A stretch of DNA of 64,000 nt from Rhizobium sp. BG4 (GTDB lineage Bacteria; Pseudomonadota; Alphaproteobacteria; Rhizobiales; Rhizobiaceae): contig NZ_CP044125.1 in the NCBI RefSeq assembly GCF_016864575.1, positions 1,886,501 through 1,950,500 of the forward strand. Reading direction: 5' to 3'. Position numbers and translations under genes: made by a program. The notes under the pieces are model-generated. The model was not told the DNA's origin. It saw only the letters and a list, made by a program, of their open reading frames with translations, and ran no database searches. Shown here piece after piece: positions 56,300 to 64,000 of the stretch. Position 1 is the stretch's first letter; each line of letters begins with the position of its first letter.

Positions 56300-56872
56300 T
56301 CAGAGATTGTCGAGCTTGTTCTGAAGGGCGCGCAGCTGTTCCTTCAGCTCGTCGATATCCTTGGCTTCGGCCTTCTTCGTCTCCTTGGCGGGAGGCGTCA
56401 TGAAGGGCGAGAACATCTGCATTGCCTGCTGGAACATCTCGGTGTTGCGGCGAACCTGATCCTCGACCATCTGCATCGGAAGCTGCAGGTTCTTGCCGAG
56501 CGGCGTTTCGCCGAAGGCCCGCGTCACCTGCTCGCGCATCTGCGACTGCTGCTCGGTGAACGCCTTCATCGAGTGCTCGAGAAAGCTCGGAACGACCATC
56601 TGCATCTGGTCGCCGTAGTAGGTGATCAGCTGGCGGAGGAAGGAGATCGGCAGCAGCGTGTTGCCGGTCTTCGATTCCTGCTCGAAAATAATCTGGGTCA
56701 AGACCGAGTGGGTGATGTCATCGCCGGTCTTGGCATCCTGGACCGTGAAGTCCTCGCCCTTCTTCACCATCTCTGCCAGGTCTTCCAGCGTCACATAGGT
56801 GCTGGTGCCCGTATTGTAGAGTCGGCGGTTGGCGTATTTCTTGATGACTATCTGACCCTCATTCTTCGCCAT
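56300..56872 (-). CDS. phaR: Polyhydroxyalkanoate synthesis repressor PhaR (AniA)
   Basis: 190 residues. The N-terminal PHB/PHA accumulation regulator DNA-binding domain IVIKKYANRRLYNTGTSTYVTLEDLAEMVK is diagnostic, followed by the PHB-binding PHB_acc domains (FLRQLITYYGDQMQMVVPSFLEHSM) and a C-terminal coiled-coil-like tail (DIDELKEQLRALQNKLDNL). PhaR represses phasin and other genes and lets go when it binds PHB; in R. etli AniA it also links carbon flow to exopolysaccharide. Divergent from phaAB across 240 bases, which hold several TGC-containing tracts (for example 56958-56971) that could bind it. Confidence 0.95.
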   Translation of the reverse strand: MAKNEGQIVIKKYANRRLYNTGTSTYVTLEDLAEMVKKGEDFTVQDAKTGDDITHSVLTQIIFEQESKTGNTLLPISFLRQLITYYGDQMQMVVPSFLEHSMKAFTEQQSQMREQVTRAFGETPLGKNLQLPMQMVEDQVRRNTEMFQQAMQMFSPFMTPPAKETKKAEAKDIDELKEQLRALQNKLDNL

Positions 56873-57112
56873 ATCAGTCTCCTGAACCCCGTCTGATTAT
56901 GTGGAATTTCCTCCAATATCGAATGTAGACGCAAAAGAACGCCGGTGACAATCTCTTTGTGCGATGCGGCAACCCCTTTTATTAGCGGCATAATTCCGCT
57001 CTTCGTAACTGCGGCCTAAAATTGCTCTGTGACAGTCTTGCCGTTTGACTCGGGCTAAAAGCTTTGCCAGTTTCGCCTTATATAGAGTGGTGAAAAAGCG
57101 AGGAGGCTTCCC

Positions 57113-58294
57113 ATGAGCAACACATCCATCGTCATCGCCAGCGCGGCCCGTACAGCGGTCGGCTCGTTCAACGGCGCATTCGCCACTGTCCCCGCGCATG
57201 AACTCGGAGCGACTGCGATCAAGGGCGCGCTGGAGCGCGCCGGCGTCGATGGCGCCGAAGTCGACGAGGTCATTCTTGGCCAGGTGCTGCAGGCAGGCGA
57301 AGGGCAGAACCCGGTGCGCCAGGCAGCCATGAAGGCAGGCGTTCCCAAGGAGGCGACGGCCTGGGCCGTCAACCAGCTCTGCGGCTCGGGCCTGCGCGCC
57401 GTCGCGCTCGGCATGCAGCAGATAGCGCTTGGCGACGCCAAGATCATCGTGGCTGGCGGTCAGGAATCGATGTCCATGGCGCCGCATGCCGCGCATCTGC
57501 GCGGTGGCACGAAGATGGGCGACATGAAGATGATCGACACGATGATCAAGGACGGCCTGACCGACGCTTTCTACGGCTACCACATGGGTATCACCGCCGA
57601 AAATATCGCTCGTCAGTGGCAGCTTTCGCGTGACGACCAGGACCAGTTTGCCGTGTCCTCGCAGAACAAGGCCGAAGCAGCGCAGAAGGCCGGCCGCTTC
57701 AAGGATGAGATCGTGCCCTTCACCATTCAGGGCCGTAAGGGCGATACGATCGTCGATGCCGACGAATATATCCGCCACGGCGCGACGATGGAGGCGATGG
57801 GCAAGCTGCGCCCGGCTTTCGACAAGGACGGTTCGGTAACCGCAGGCAATGCCTCGGGTCTTAACGATGGTGCCGCCGCTGCCGTGCTGATGAGCGAAGC
57901 GGAGGCTTCGCGCCGCGGCATCCAGCCGCTCGTGCGCATCGTTTCCTGGGCAACGGCCGGCGTCGACCCGCAGGTCATGGGCACAGGCCCGATCCCGGCA
58001 TCGCGCAAGGCGCTGGAGAAAGCCGGCTGGTCGGTCGGCGATCTCGATCTCGTCGAGGCCAACGAGGCCTTCGCCGCGCAGGCCTGCGCCGTCAACAGGG
58101 ATCTCGGCTGGGATCCGGCGATCGTCAACGTCAATGGCGGCGCAATCGCCATCGGTCATCCGATCGGCGCGTCCGGCGCTCGCGTTCTCAACACGCTGGT
58201 TTTCGAAATGAAGCGCCGCGGCGCCAAGAAAGGTCTGGCAACACTCTGCATCGGCGGCGGCATGGGCGTCGCGATGTGCCTCGAAGCACTTTAA
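57113..58294 (+). CDS. phaA: Acetyl-CoA acetyltransferase (beta-ketothiolase) PhaA
   Basis: 393 residues. Condenses two acetyl-CoA to acetoacetyl-CoA for PHB. The acyl-enzyme Cys90 is in [14 protein letters not shown], catalytic His349 in [12 protein letters not shown] and Cys379 in TLCIGGGMG. Length and sequence are typical of biosynthetic thiolases. GAGGAGG is eight bases before the ATG. phaB follows by 62 bases. Confidence 0.96.
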   Translation: MSNTSIVIASAARTAVGSFNGAFATVPAHELGATAIKGALERAGVDGAEVDEVILGQVLQAGEGQNPVRQAAMKAGVPKEATAWAVNQLCGSGLRAVALGMQQIALGDAKIIVAGGQESMSMAPHAAHLRGGTKMGDMKMIDTMIKDGLTDAFYGYHMGITAENIARQWQLSRDDQDQFAVSSQNKAEAAQKAGRFKDEIVPFTIQGRKGDTIVDADEYIRHGATMEAMGKLRPAFDKDGSVTAGNASGLNDGAAAAVLMSEAEASRRGIQPLVRIVSWATAGVDPQVMGTGPIPASRKALEKAGWSVGDLDLVEANEAFAAQACAVNRDLGWDPAIVNVNGGAIAIGHPIGASGARVLNTLVFEMKRRGAKKGLATLCIGGGMGVAMCLEAL

Positions 58295-58356
58295 ATAGCA
58301 TGCGATCCATGCCTTAATGGCTTGCGATTGAAAGCGAAAACAAAGGGGAGCGAAAC

Positions 58357-59081
58357 ATGAGCAGAGTGGCTTTGGTCACCGGTGGCACACGTGGCATCGG
58401 TGCAGCGATTTCGATGGCGCTCAAGAACGCTGGCTACAAGGTGGCGGCGAACTATGCCGGTAACGACGAGAAGGCGCAGGCCTTCCACGGCGTAACAGGC
58501 GTTCCCGTCTTCAAGTGGGATGTTTCCGACTACGTTGCCTGCGGCGAAGGCATTGCCAAGGTGGAGGCGGAGCTCGGCCCGGTCGAGGTTCTCGTCAACA
58601 ATGCCGGCATTACCCGCGACGCGATGTTTCACAAGATGACCCGCAGCAGTGGCACGAGGTCATCAACACCAATCTCACCGGCCTCTTCAACATGACACAT
58701 CATGTCTGGGGCGGCATGCGCGACCGCAGTTTCGGCCGCGTCGTCAACATTTCCTCGATCAACGGCCAGAAGGGCCAGATGGGGCAGGCGAATTACTCGG
58801 CTGCCAAGGCTGGCGATCTCGGCTTCACCAAGGCGCTGGCTCAGGAAGGTGCTGCGAAGAACATCACCGTCAACGCCATCTGCCCCGGTTACATCGGCAC
58901 GGAAATGGTGCTCGCAGTGCCGGAGAAGGTTCTGAACGAGCGGATCATTCCACAGATCCCGGTGGGCCGCCTCGGCGAGCCCGAAGAGATCGCGCGCTGC
59001 GTGGTGTTCCTTGCATCGGATGATGCGGGCTTCATCACCGGCTCGACCCTGACCGCCAACGGCGGCCAGTTCTTCGTCTGA
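58357..59081 (+). pseudogene. phaB: Acetoacetyl-CoA reductase PhaB, interrupted by a one-base frameshift
   Basis: The product would reduce acetoacetyl-CoA to (R)-3-hydroxybutyryl-CoA with NADPH. The first frame (58357-58643) encodes MSRVALVTGGTRGIGAAISMAL with the Rossmann TGGTRGIG and VLVNNAGITRDAMFHKMT; continued, it stops at 58695 after 112 residues. From 58644 the second frame gives QQWHEVINTNLTGLFNM, SSINGQKGQMGQANYSAAKAG (catalytic Ser, Tyr, Lys) and the normal C-terminus to 59081. Restoring one base in the ACCCG tract at 58639-58643 gives an intact enzyme of about 241 residues. Either a sequencing/assembly error or a fresh mutation; both halves otherwise look under normal selection. 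Confidence 0.92.
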
Positions 59082-59085
59082 AAGG

Positions 59086-59217
59086 CTAGCGGCCGCTGCG
59101 GTGATGGCCGTGGCTGCCATAGTTGTTAGGAAAGTTGCCGGCGTCATAGGGATTGGCGCTGGCGCTGAAGGTTGCGACGGCAACGGTTGCTGCGGCGATG
59201 ACGATAATCTTGCGCAT
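59086..59217 (-). CDS. 43-residue secreted peptide
   Basis: MRKIIVIAAATVAVATFSASA is a complete signal peptide; the mature part, about 22 residues, begins NPYDAGNFPNNYGS and ends in a His/Gly/Arg-rich tail (HGHHRSGR). GGAG is eight bases before the ATG. It is convergent with phaB, only four bases between stops. Too short for routine gene finders; function unknown, possibly a periplasmic metal- or surface-related peptide. Confidence 0.6.
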   Translation of the reverse strand: MRKIIVIAAATVAVATFSASANPYDAGNFPNNYGSHGHHRSGR

Positions 59218-59286
59218 GGATAAATCTCCATTGTTCCCTGCCTCATTGGGCTGGGGTGTGAGGTCTTGCGAGTTGTTGAGCTGGGA

Positions 59287-59430
59287 TCAGCGGGACGACG
59301 GGCGACGCTTCGCCTTGACCGGGACTTTCTGCATGGCAGCGCCACGATCACGGATGGCGGCGAGCGCTGTTGTCAAAGAGAGTGCTGAGATCAGGGTGGC
59401 GGCAGCGGAAGACAGAATGAGCTGAACCAT
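59287..59430 (-). CDS. 47-residue small protein with hydrophobic N-terminus
   Basis: Starts MVQLILSSAAATLISALSLTTALA, either a signal peptide or a membrane anchor, followed by a basic tail QKVPVKAKRRPSSR. AAAGGA lies six bases before the ATG, so this start is preferred over the longer frame to 59550. It stands in a row of small minus-strand genes. Function unknown. Confidence 0.5.
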   Translation of the reverse strand: MVQLILSSAAATLISALSLTTALAAIRDRGAAMQKVPVKAKRRPSSR

Positions 59431-59554
59431 CGGACATTCCTTTCTGGCCGGAAAGAAGCCGGCTTGTTGATAGGAATGTGGGGAGTGTCCTGGCGGTTCG
59501 CCAGATCGGCTTTGGGAACCGAGCGTCAACGCGGCGTTGACGAGGAGCACAAAT

Positions 59555-59579
59555 AAAAACGGGCGCCGAAGCGCCCGTT
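59555..59579 (-). terminator. Terminator of the glycine-zipper lipoprotein gene
   Basis: Stem ACGGGCGC/GCGCCCGT with a TTCG tetraloop on the minus strand, then TTTTT; 15 bases past the stop. Confidence 0.9.
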
Positions 59580-59594
59580 GGCCTTATTCCGATC

Positions 59595-59897
59595 TTAACG
59601 GCAGCGTGCCCGGTAGGGGCCACGAGAATCGCGGTACCAGCAAAGACCGTTGCCTGCGTACTGGCCTTGGTAATAGCGGCCAGCATAGCGACCATTGCGC
59701 TGATCGACCGAGTTGCCGACTGCAGCACCAACCAGGCCGCCTGCAACGGCGCCGACGGCTGCGCCGCCCCAGCTGTTGGAAACCGCACCGCCAATAAGGG
59801 CGCCAGAGCCAGCGCCGATGGCGGTGCCCTGCTCAGTTGCCGTGCACGATGCGAGCGCACCTACGAGTGCTGCAACGAGAACAACTTTCTTCATCAT
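59595..59897 (-). CDS. Glycine-zipper outer-membrane lipoprotein
   Basis: 100 residues. MMKKVVLVAALVGALASC is a lipoprotein signal with lipobox LASC (Cys18). A glycine-zipper block follows (GTAIGAGSGALIGGAVSNSW, then GAAVGAVAGGLVGAAVGNSV), two GxxxG-rich helices as in SlyB/17-kDa antigen type proteins, and the end is Tyr/Arg-rich (NGLCWYRDSRGPYRARC). Likely anchored in the outer membrane and involved in envelope integrity; precise function unknown. Confidence 0.82.
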   Translation of the reverse strand: MMKKVVLVAALVGALASCTATEQGTAIGAGSGALIGGAVSNSWGGAAVGAVAGGLVGAAVGNSVDQRNGRYAGRYYQGQYAGNGLCWYRDSRGPYRARCR

Positions 59898-59925
59898 GAC
59901 TTACAACTCCCCAGTTACATGGCCT

Positions 59926-60081
59926 TTAGATGCGGCCCATCAGGACAAGGATAATGATAATAACGAGAACTAGCCCTAAACCGCCAGAAGGTCCATAGCC
60001 CCAGCCGCGGCTATAACCCCAATTCGGCAGTGCGCCGATCAAAAGCAGAATAAGGATAATGAGAAGTATCGTGCTAAGCAT
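59926..60081 (-). CDS. DUF3309 small membrane protein
   Basis: 51 residues: MLSTILLIILILLLIGALPN, a short central GYSRGWGYGPSGGLG, then LVLVIIIILVLMGRI. Two hydrophobic helices around a Gly/Trp/Tyr turn is the DUF3309 layout. AAGGA is nine bases before the ATG and an EcfG-type promoter lies 45-69 bases upstream, so it is probably a general-stress protein. Molecular function unknown. Confidence 0.85.
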   Translation of the reverse strand: MLSTILLIILILLLIGALPNWGYSRGWGYGPSGGLGLVLVIIIILVLMGRI

Positions 60082-60125
60082 GTTTTCCGGTCCTTCAACT
60101 CACGCCGAGTTTCGAATGGACAATA

Positions 60126-60150
60126 AACACGCGTCCCGGGTTTTTGTTCC
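60126..60150 (-). promoter_or_regulatory. EcfG (RpoE2-type) general-stress promoter of the DUF3309 gene
   Basis: On the minus strand, GGAAC (60150-60146), 17 bases, GTT (60128-60126), the same spacing as the promoter at 28524-28548. The expected start of transcription is about 35 bases before the DUF3309 ATG. Confidence 0.7.
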
Positions 60151-60381
60151 CGGCTAAACTTATTTATGTACGTGAACGGATTTCGCCTTATTTGCGATTG
60201 CAGATTTTATATTGGACGAAAAGATAATAACGCGGAAGCTAGGAAAAAGTTCCGTGCCTCGCTCTGTTTTTTAACAGGCAGTAAAATTGCGCCGGAAAAC
60301 GTTAATGCGATCGGCCGCTACGAAAAAATATCTACGCGAGGCTTTCCGCATATAGTCGCTTGCCGCATCCGGCATCAACAT

Positions 60382-60654
60382 CTAGCGGCGAACAAAGCAC
60401 GAAACCTCGGAGGTCGGTGATTCGTCTGTGATTCGTTCCGGCTTTGGCCCGAAGGTTAATTTTCGCGGATTTTGCAAATTTCTTTGTCGGGCAATTGACA
60501 GGCGATTCTCGGCTAATGGGCCGTGGGCCCGGGTCAAAGTGCCTCCTGAACCGCCGGATTCAGCATCTAGTGGGAAAAACTGATTCAAAACCAATACTTA
60601 GCCGTGAACAAAAGCTGAATCAGCGCGAGTCAGCGATTCGTCGCCGATTCGTTC
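60382..60654 (+). repeat. Imperfect 57-base direct repeat (two copies, 216 bases apart)
   Basis: Copies at 60382-60438 and 60598-60654 align without gaps at about 39 of 57 positions. The best-kept parts are GAACAAA near the start and GATTCGTC-N3-GATTCGTTC at the end, which is identical in both. Each copy thus carries a paired GATTC. No coding sequence is supported here. Confidence 0.65.
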
Positions 60655-60704
60655 TCAAGCTGTTCCGAATCTAAAAACAGAGGCTTAGCGGCCGTCCTTG
60701 AATC
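60419..60704. other. GANTC (CcrM methylation site) cluster in a gene-free region
   Basis: Eleven GANTC sites begin at 60419, 60430, 60504, 60557, 60582, 60617, 60627, 60635, 60646, 60667 and 60700: one per 26 bases, against roughly one per 280 expected from composition. GANTC is the target of the cell-cycle methylase CcrM. The whole gap 60082-60813 (732 bases) is more AT-rich than its surroundings. Open frames at 60166-60420 and 60444-60674 lack ribosome-binding sites and protein-like composition, so I do not call genes. Confidence 0.8.
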
Positions 60705-60813
60705 AAAATAGCAGCGCATATCGGCGGCCCGGCTCTTGCGTTTGGTGGCCCGCCTGTCCATGTGTTGTCTGCCGACTTGACCCTGAGGCTCCCCCGCCTC
60801 ACTTGCATGGACC

Positions 60814-63800
60814 ATGACACAGAATTCGCAGCCCATGATCCTGAGCGGACGCGGCGTTACCGCGGTGCTCGGACCGACCAATACAGGCAAGACGCATTAT
60901 GCCATCGAGCGCATGGTTGCGCACGGTACCGGTGTGATCGGTCTGCCGCTGCGCCTTCTGGCGCGCGAGGTCTATACGCGGCTGGTCGAGAAGGTCGGTG
61001 CGCATAATGTTGCGCTGGTGACAGGCGAAGAGAAGATCTCGCCGCCGAATGCCCGCTTCTCCGTCTGCACCGTCGAGGCGATGCCGCGGGAAACCAAGGC
61101 CGCCTTCGTGGCGATCGACGAAGTGCAGCTCGCCGGCGATCTCGAACGCGGGCATATCTTTACCGACCGCATCCTGCATCTGCGCGGCCGCGACGAAACC
61201 CTGCTTCTCGGCGCCGGGACGATGCGTCCGATCCTGCAGCAACTGTTGCCGGGGATTACCGTCGTCGAGCGGCCTCGCCTGTCACAACTCCTCTACGCGG
61301 GCCAGAAGAAGATTACCCGGCTGCCGCAGCGCTCGGCCATCGTCGCCTTCTCGGCTGACGAGGTCTATGCGATCGCCGAACTGATCCGCCGCCAGCGCGG
61401 CGGTGCTGCAGTCGTTCTCGGGGCACTCAGCCCGCGCACCCGCAATGCGCAGGTGGCGCTCTATCAGGCGGGCGATGTCGAATATCTGGTGGCGACCGAT
61501 GCGATCGGCATGGGTCTGAACCTCGATGTCGATCATGTCGCCTTTGCGCAGGACCGGAAATTCGACGGCTACCAGTTCCGCAATCTCAATCCGGCCGAGC
61601 TCGGCCAGATCGCCGGCCGCGCCGGCCGCCATGTCCGGGATGGCACCTTCGGGGTCACCGGTCAGGTCGCGCCGTTTGACGATGAGCTGGTGCAGAGGAT
61701 CGAGTCGCACGAGTTCGACAACGTCAAGGTTCTGCAGTGGCGGACCAAGGAACTGGATTTCACATCGATACAATCGCTGCGGGCAAGTCTCGAAAAGCCG
61801 CCGAGCGTCCAGGGTCTGACGCGGGCGCTGCCGGCCGTCGATCAGCAGGCGTTGGAACATCTTTCACGATATCCGGAAATTATTGACCTTGCGACAAAGC
61901 CCGAAAGGGTTGAAAAGCTCTGGGAGGCTTGTGCGCTGCCCGATTACCGGCGCATTGCACCGGCCCAGCATGCCGATCTGATCTCGACGCTCTTTTCCGA
62001 TCTTGTGCGCTATGGCACGGTTAACGAGGATTTCCTCGCGGAGCAGGTGCACCGTGCGGACCGCACGGACGGTGAAATCGACACGCTTTCGGCGCGAATC
62101 GCGCAGATAAGAACCTGGACCTATGTGTCGAACCGGCCCGGCTGGCTTGCCGATCCGACACACTGGCAGGAAAAGACGCGGGAAATCGAAGATCGATTGT
62201 CCGATGCGTTACATGAAAGGTTGACGAAACGCTTTGTTGATCGCAGGACATCTGTGCTCATGAAGCGCCTGAGAGAGAATGCGATGCTGGAAGCTGAAAT
62301 CAGTGTGAATGGTGATGTCTTTGTGGAGGGGCATCATGTGGGTCAGTTGAGCGGATTCCGCTTTACGCCCGTCGGTGGGACGGATGGACCGGACGCCAAG
62401 GCCGTACAGGCTGCTTCACAGAAGGCGCTTGCTCTGGAATTCGAAGCGCGCGCGGCGCGCATGCATGCCGCTGGCAATGGCGATCTGGCGATCAGCGCCG
62501 ATGGCCTGATCCGCTGGCTCGGCGATCCCGTTGCCCGCCTGTCCGGCAGCGACCATGTGATGCGTCCGCGGGTGATCCTGCTCGCTGACGAGCAGCTGAC
62601 CGGCAATGCGCGCGATCACGTCGCCGCCCGCGTGGAGCGCTTCGTCAATCATCACATCAGCACGGTTCTGAAGCCGCTCGACGATCTGTCGCGCGCCGAA
62701 GACCTGCAGGGCCTGGCCAAGGGTCTGGCGTTCCAGCTCGTCGAGAATCTCGGTGTTCTGTTCCGCCGCGACGTTGCCGACGACGTCAAGTCGCTGGATC
62801 AGGATGGTCGTGCCTCGATGCGCCGCTATGGCGTGCGTTTCGGCGCCTACCACATCTTCGTCCCGGCACTCTTGAAGCCGGCTCCGGCCGAGCTCATCAC
62901 GCTGCTCTGGGCGCTCAAGAACGACGGCCTCGACAAGCCGGGTTACGGCGACCTCATTCCAGTGCTTGCCGCCGGACGCACGTCTGTCGTCACCGATCCG
63001 AGCTTCGAGCGCACTTTCTACAAGCTTGCCGGTTTCCGGTTCCTCGGAAAGCGTGCCGTCCGTATCGACATCCTCGAGCGGCTTGCCGACATCATCCGTC
63101 CGCTGCTGCAGTGGAAGCCGGGTCAGGCAAACCGTCCGGAAGGCGCTTACGACGGCCGCCGTTTCACGACGACGACTGCGATGCTGTCGATCCTCGGCGC
63201 GACGTTGGAAGACATGGAAGAGATCCTCAAGGGTCTCGGCTATCGCGCCGACGCCGTGAAGGCTGAGGAAGCGGCTGCTCATCTGGCTGTGCAGGACGCT
63301 TCGGCGGCACCTGCTGCAGCCGCCGAGCCGGCAGCAGAAGATGCTTCCGAGAAGGCCGATCACGACGACGCCGACCAGGCTGACGAAGCAACGGCTGAAA
63401 CGCCGGCTGCCGAAGCGGCACCGGTCACGGTTGAGGTCGCTGCCGAGGCTGCTCCGGCCGCCGCAGACGGCGAACCCACCGAGCCGAAGCCGGTTCTCCT
63501 GTGGCGCCTTGGCGGCCGCAACGACAACCAGCGTCAGGCCCGCAATCATGGCGGCGAACGCCGTGGCGGTGGCAACAACGAGCGTCCGCAGGGCAACCGC
63601 CGTCATGGTGGTGGCGAAGGCGGCGAGAACCGTGAAGGCCGCGACAACCGCGACGGCAACCGCCAGCAGCGTGGCCGCGATGGCGGTAAGCCGCATCAGG
63701 GCCGTGGCGACCGCAACGACCAGCGTGGCGATCGTCAGGACCGTGGTGACCGCAAGGATCGCAACGACCGTAACAACAACCGCAGCGGCGCCCAGCCGCT

Positions 63801-63897
63801 GCGCTTCGAGGCCAAGCCGCCGCGCAAGGAAAAGCCGATCGATCCGGATTCACCTTTCGCAAAGCTCGCTGCCTTGAAGGAGCAGATGAAGAAGTAA
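60814..63897 (+). CDS. SUV3-like superfamily 2 RNA/DNA helicase with basic low-complexity tail
   Basis: 1027 residues. Helicase core: Walker A GPTNTGKTHYAIE (20-32), DEVQ-type Walker B AFVAIDEVQLAGD, SVCTVEAMP, motif III-like LLLGAGTM, ATDAIGMGLNLDVDHV, and QIAGRAGRH as motif VI. This is the mitochondrial SUV3 type, which unwinds RNA with a 3' exonuclease. A middle domain (about 330-800) follows. Residues about 815-885 are Ala/Glu-rich and acidic; about 895-1000 are Gly, Asn, Arg and Asp-rich (repeated RGD/RND/DRN units), probably a disordered RNA-binding tail; the end KPIDPDSPFAKLAALKEQ is conserved-looking. The following S4 gene starts three bases after its stop. Confidence 0.88.
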   Translation: MTQNSQPMILSGRGVTAVLGPTNTGKTHYAIERMVAHGTGVIGLPLRLLAREVYTRLVEKVGAHNVALVTGEEKISPPNARFSVCTVEAMPRETKAAFVAIDEVQLAGDLERGHIFTDRILHLRGRDETLLLGAGTMRPILQQLLPGITVVERPRLSQLLYAGQKKITRLPQRSAIVAFSADEVYAIAELIRRQRGGAAVVLGALSPRTRNAQVALYQAGDVEYLVATDAIGMGLNLDVDHVAFAQDRKFDGYQFRNLNPAELGQIAGRAGRHVRDGTFGVTGQVAPFDDELVQRIESHEFDNVKVLQWRTKELDFTSIQSLRASLEKPPSVQGLTRALPAVDQQALEHLSRYPEIIDLATKPERVEKLWEACALPDYRRIAPAQHADLISTLFSDLVRYGTVNEDFLAEQVHRADRTDGEIDTLSARIAQIRTWTYVSNRPGWLADPTHWQEKTREIEDRLSDALHERLTKRFVDRRTSVLMKRLRENAMLEAEISVNGDVFVEGHHVGQLSGFRFTPVGGTDGPDAKAVQAASQKALALEFEARAARMHAAGNGDLAISADGLIRWLGDPVARLSGSDHVMRPRVILLADEQLTGNARDHVAARVERFVNHHISTVLKPLDDLSRAEDLQGLAKGLAFQLVENLGVLFRRDVADDVKSLDQDGRASMRRYGVRFGAYHIFVPALLKPAPAELITLLWALKNDGLDKPGYGDLIPVLAAGRTSVVTDPSFERTFYKLAGFRFLGKRAVRIDILERLADIIRPLLQWKPGQANRPEGAYDGRRFTTTTAMLSILGATLEDMEEILKGLGYRADAVKAEEAAAHLAVQDASAAPAAAAEPAAEDASEKADHDDADQADEATAETPAAEAAPVTVEVAAEAAPAAADGEPTEPKPVLLWRLGGRNDNQRQARNHGGERRGGGNNERPQGNRRHGGGEGGENREGRDNRDGNRQQRGRDGGKPHQGRGDRNDQRGDRQDRGDRKDRNDRNNNRSGAQPLRFEAKPPRKEKPIDPDSPFAKLAALKEQMKK

Positions 63898-63900
63898 CCG

Positions 63901-64000
63901 ATGGGCGGGGAGACACAGCCAGCAAGCGGTTCGCGTCAGCGTCTCGATAAATGGCTGTTCTTCACGCGCATGGTGAAATCCCGCTCCCTGGCTCAAAGCC
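63901..64000 (+). CDS. S4-domain RNA-binding protein (partial)
   Basis: The first 33 residues before the window edge. SRQRLDKWLFFTRMVKSRSLA is the start of an S4 RNA-binding domain of the Hsp15 (HslR) kind, which binds the 50S subunit carrying stalled nascent chains. It starts three bases after the helicase stop, so the two are almost certainly co-transcribed; the pairing of a SUV3-like helicase and an S4 protein suggests work on RNA or stalled ribosomes. Confidence 0.8.
   Translation, partial: MGGETQPASGSRQRLDKWLFFTRMVKSRSLAQS

Noticed and set aside
58636..58650. Programmed -1 frameshifting in phaB
   Set aside because: No X-XXY-YYZ slippery heptamer, no downstream pseudoknot seen, and PhaB is not known to use recoding.
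60262..60285. CtrA site TTAA-N7-TAAA in the gap before the helicase
   Set aside because: Second half-site mismatched on either strand; expected by chance in AT-rich sequence.
60166..60674. Two short open frames inside the GANTC-rich gap
   Set aside because: No ribosome-binding sites, no protein-like hydrophobic or domain pattern, and they cross the repeated non-coding module.
60082..60813. Chromosomal or plasmid replication origin at the GANTC cluster
   Set aside because: No dnaA, hemE or repABC neighbour, and I found no clear series of DnaA boxes; the cluster is reported as unexplained instead.

Overview
The window is about 61% G+C chromosomal DNA from an alphaproteobacterium of the Rhizobiaceae, most likely Rhizobium in the broad sense. 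Four things point there: a 2840-residue cyclic beta-1,2-glucan synthase (NdvB) and its exporter NdvA; the order ndvA-expR-pyc, which matches my recollection of Sinorhizobium meliloti; an alphaproteobacterial phaR/phaAB polyhydroxybutyrate locus; and an alpha-r14-type small RNA. I see no insertion sequence, prophage, CRISPR array or rRNA operon.

Layout. 1-13.0 kb is a housekeeping block, mostly on the minus strand: rplU-rpmA, two overlapping GNAT acetyltransferases, obgE-proB-proA-nadD, then rsfS-rlmH and the start of a secreted protein that runs off the left edge. A molybdate transport operon (modABC), a one-domain ModE-like regulator, a methyltransferase and an alpha-r14-like sRNA lie between nadD and rsfS. 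13.3-16.6 kb holds tRNA-Ser(CGA), galE, a sulfatase and a DUF1993 gene. 16.9-27.1 kb is a transport region: a CUT2-type sugar/inositol ABC transporter with an IolR-type operator upstream, then an M19 dipeptidase joined to a five-gene dipeptide ABC transporter. 27.1-28.8 kb has small stress or cell-cycle type genes: two short unknown proteins, Dps and a DUF1328 membrane peptide.

29.1-42.4 kb is a periplasmic-glucan and quorum-sensing region: ndvB, an OpgC-type glucan-substituent gene, a VOC protein, ndvA and expR. 42.5-55.7 kb is conserved backbone: pyc, a cystine-type ABC transporter, a DeoR regulator overlapping an MFS gene, ispG, a LysE exporter, ispA, mtgA, a GST and rpmF. 55.9-59.1 kb is the polyhydroxybutyrate locus; as given, phaB carries a one-base frameshift. 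59.1-60.1 kb has four tiny minus-strand genes for secreted or membrane proteins, one with a clear EcfG-type promoter. 60.1-60.8 kb is an unusual gene-free stretch with eleven GANTC (CcrM) sites in 286 bases and an imperfect 57-base direct repeat. It lies before a SUV3-like helicase with a long basic, glycine-rich tail, followed by the start of an S4 RNA-binding protein.

Functionally, NdvB, OpgC and NdvA make, modify and export cyclic glucans. PhaA and PhaB, with the repressor PhaR, would make PHB precursors and tune granule formation, while pyruvate carboxylase controls the competing oxaloacetate supply. The strongest leads for something not captured by standard annotation are the GANTC-dense repeat region, the alpha-r14-like sRNA, and the set of sub-60-residue genes with recognisable CtrA- or EcfG-type control sites.
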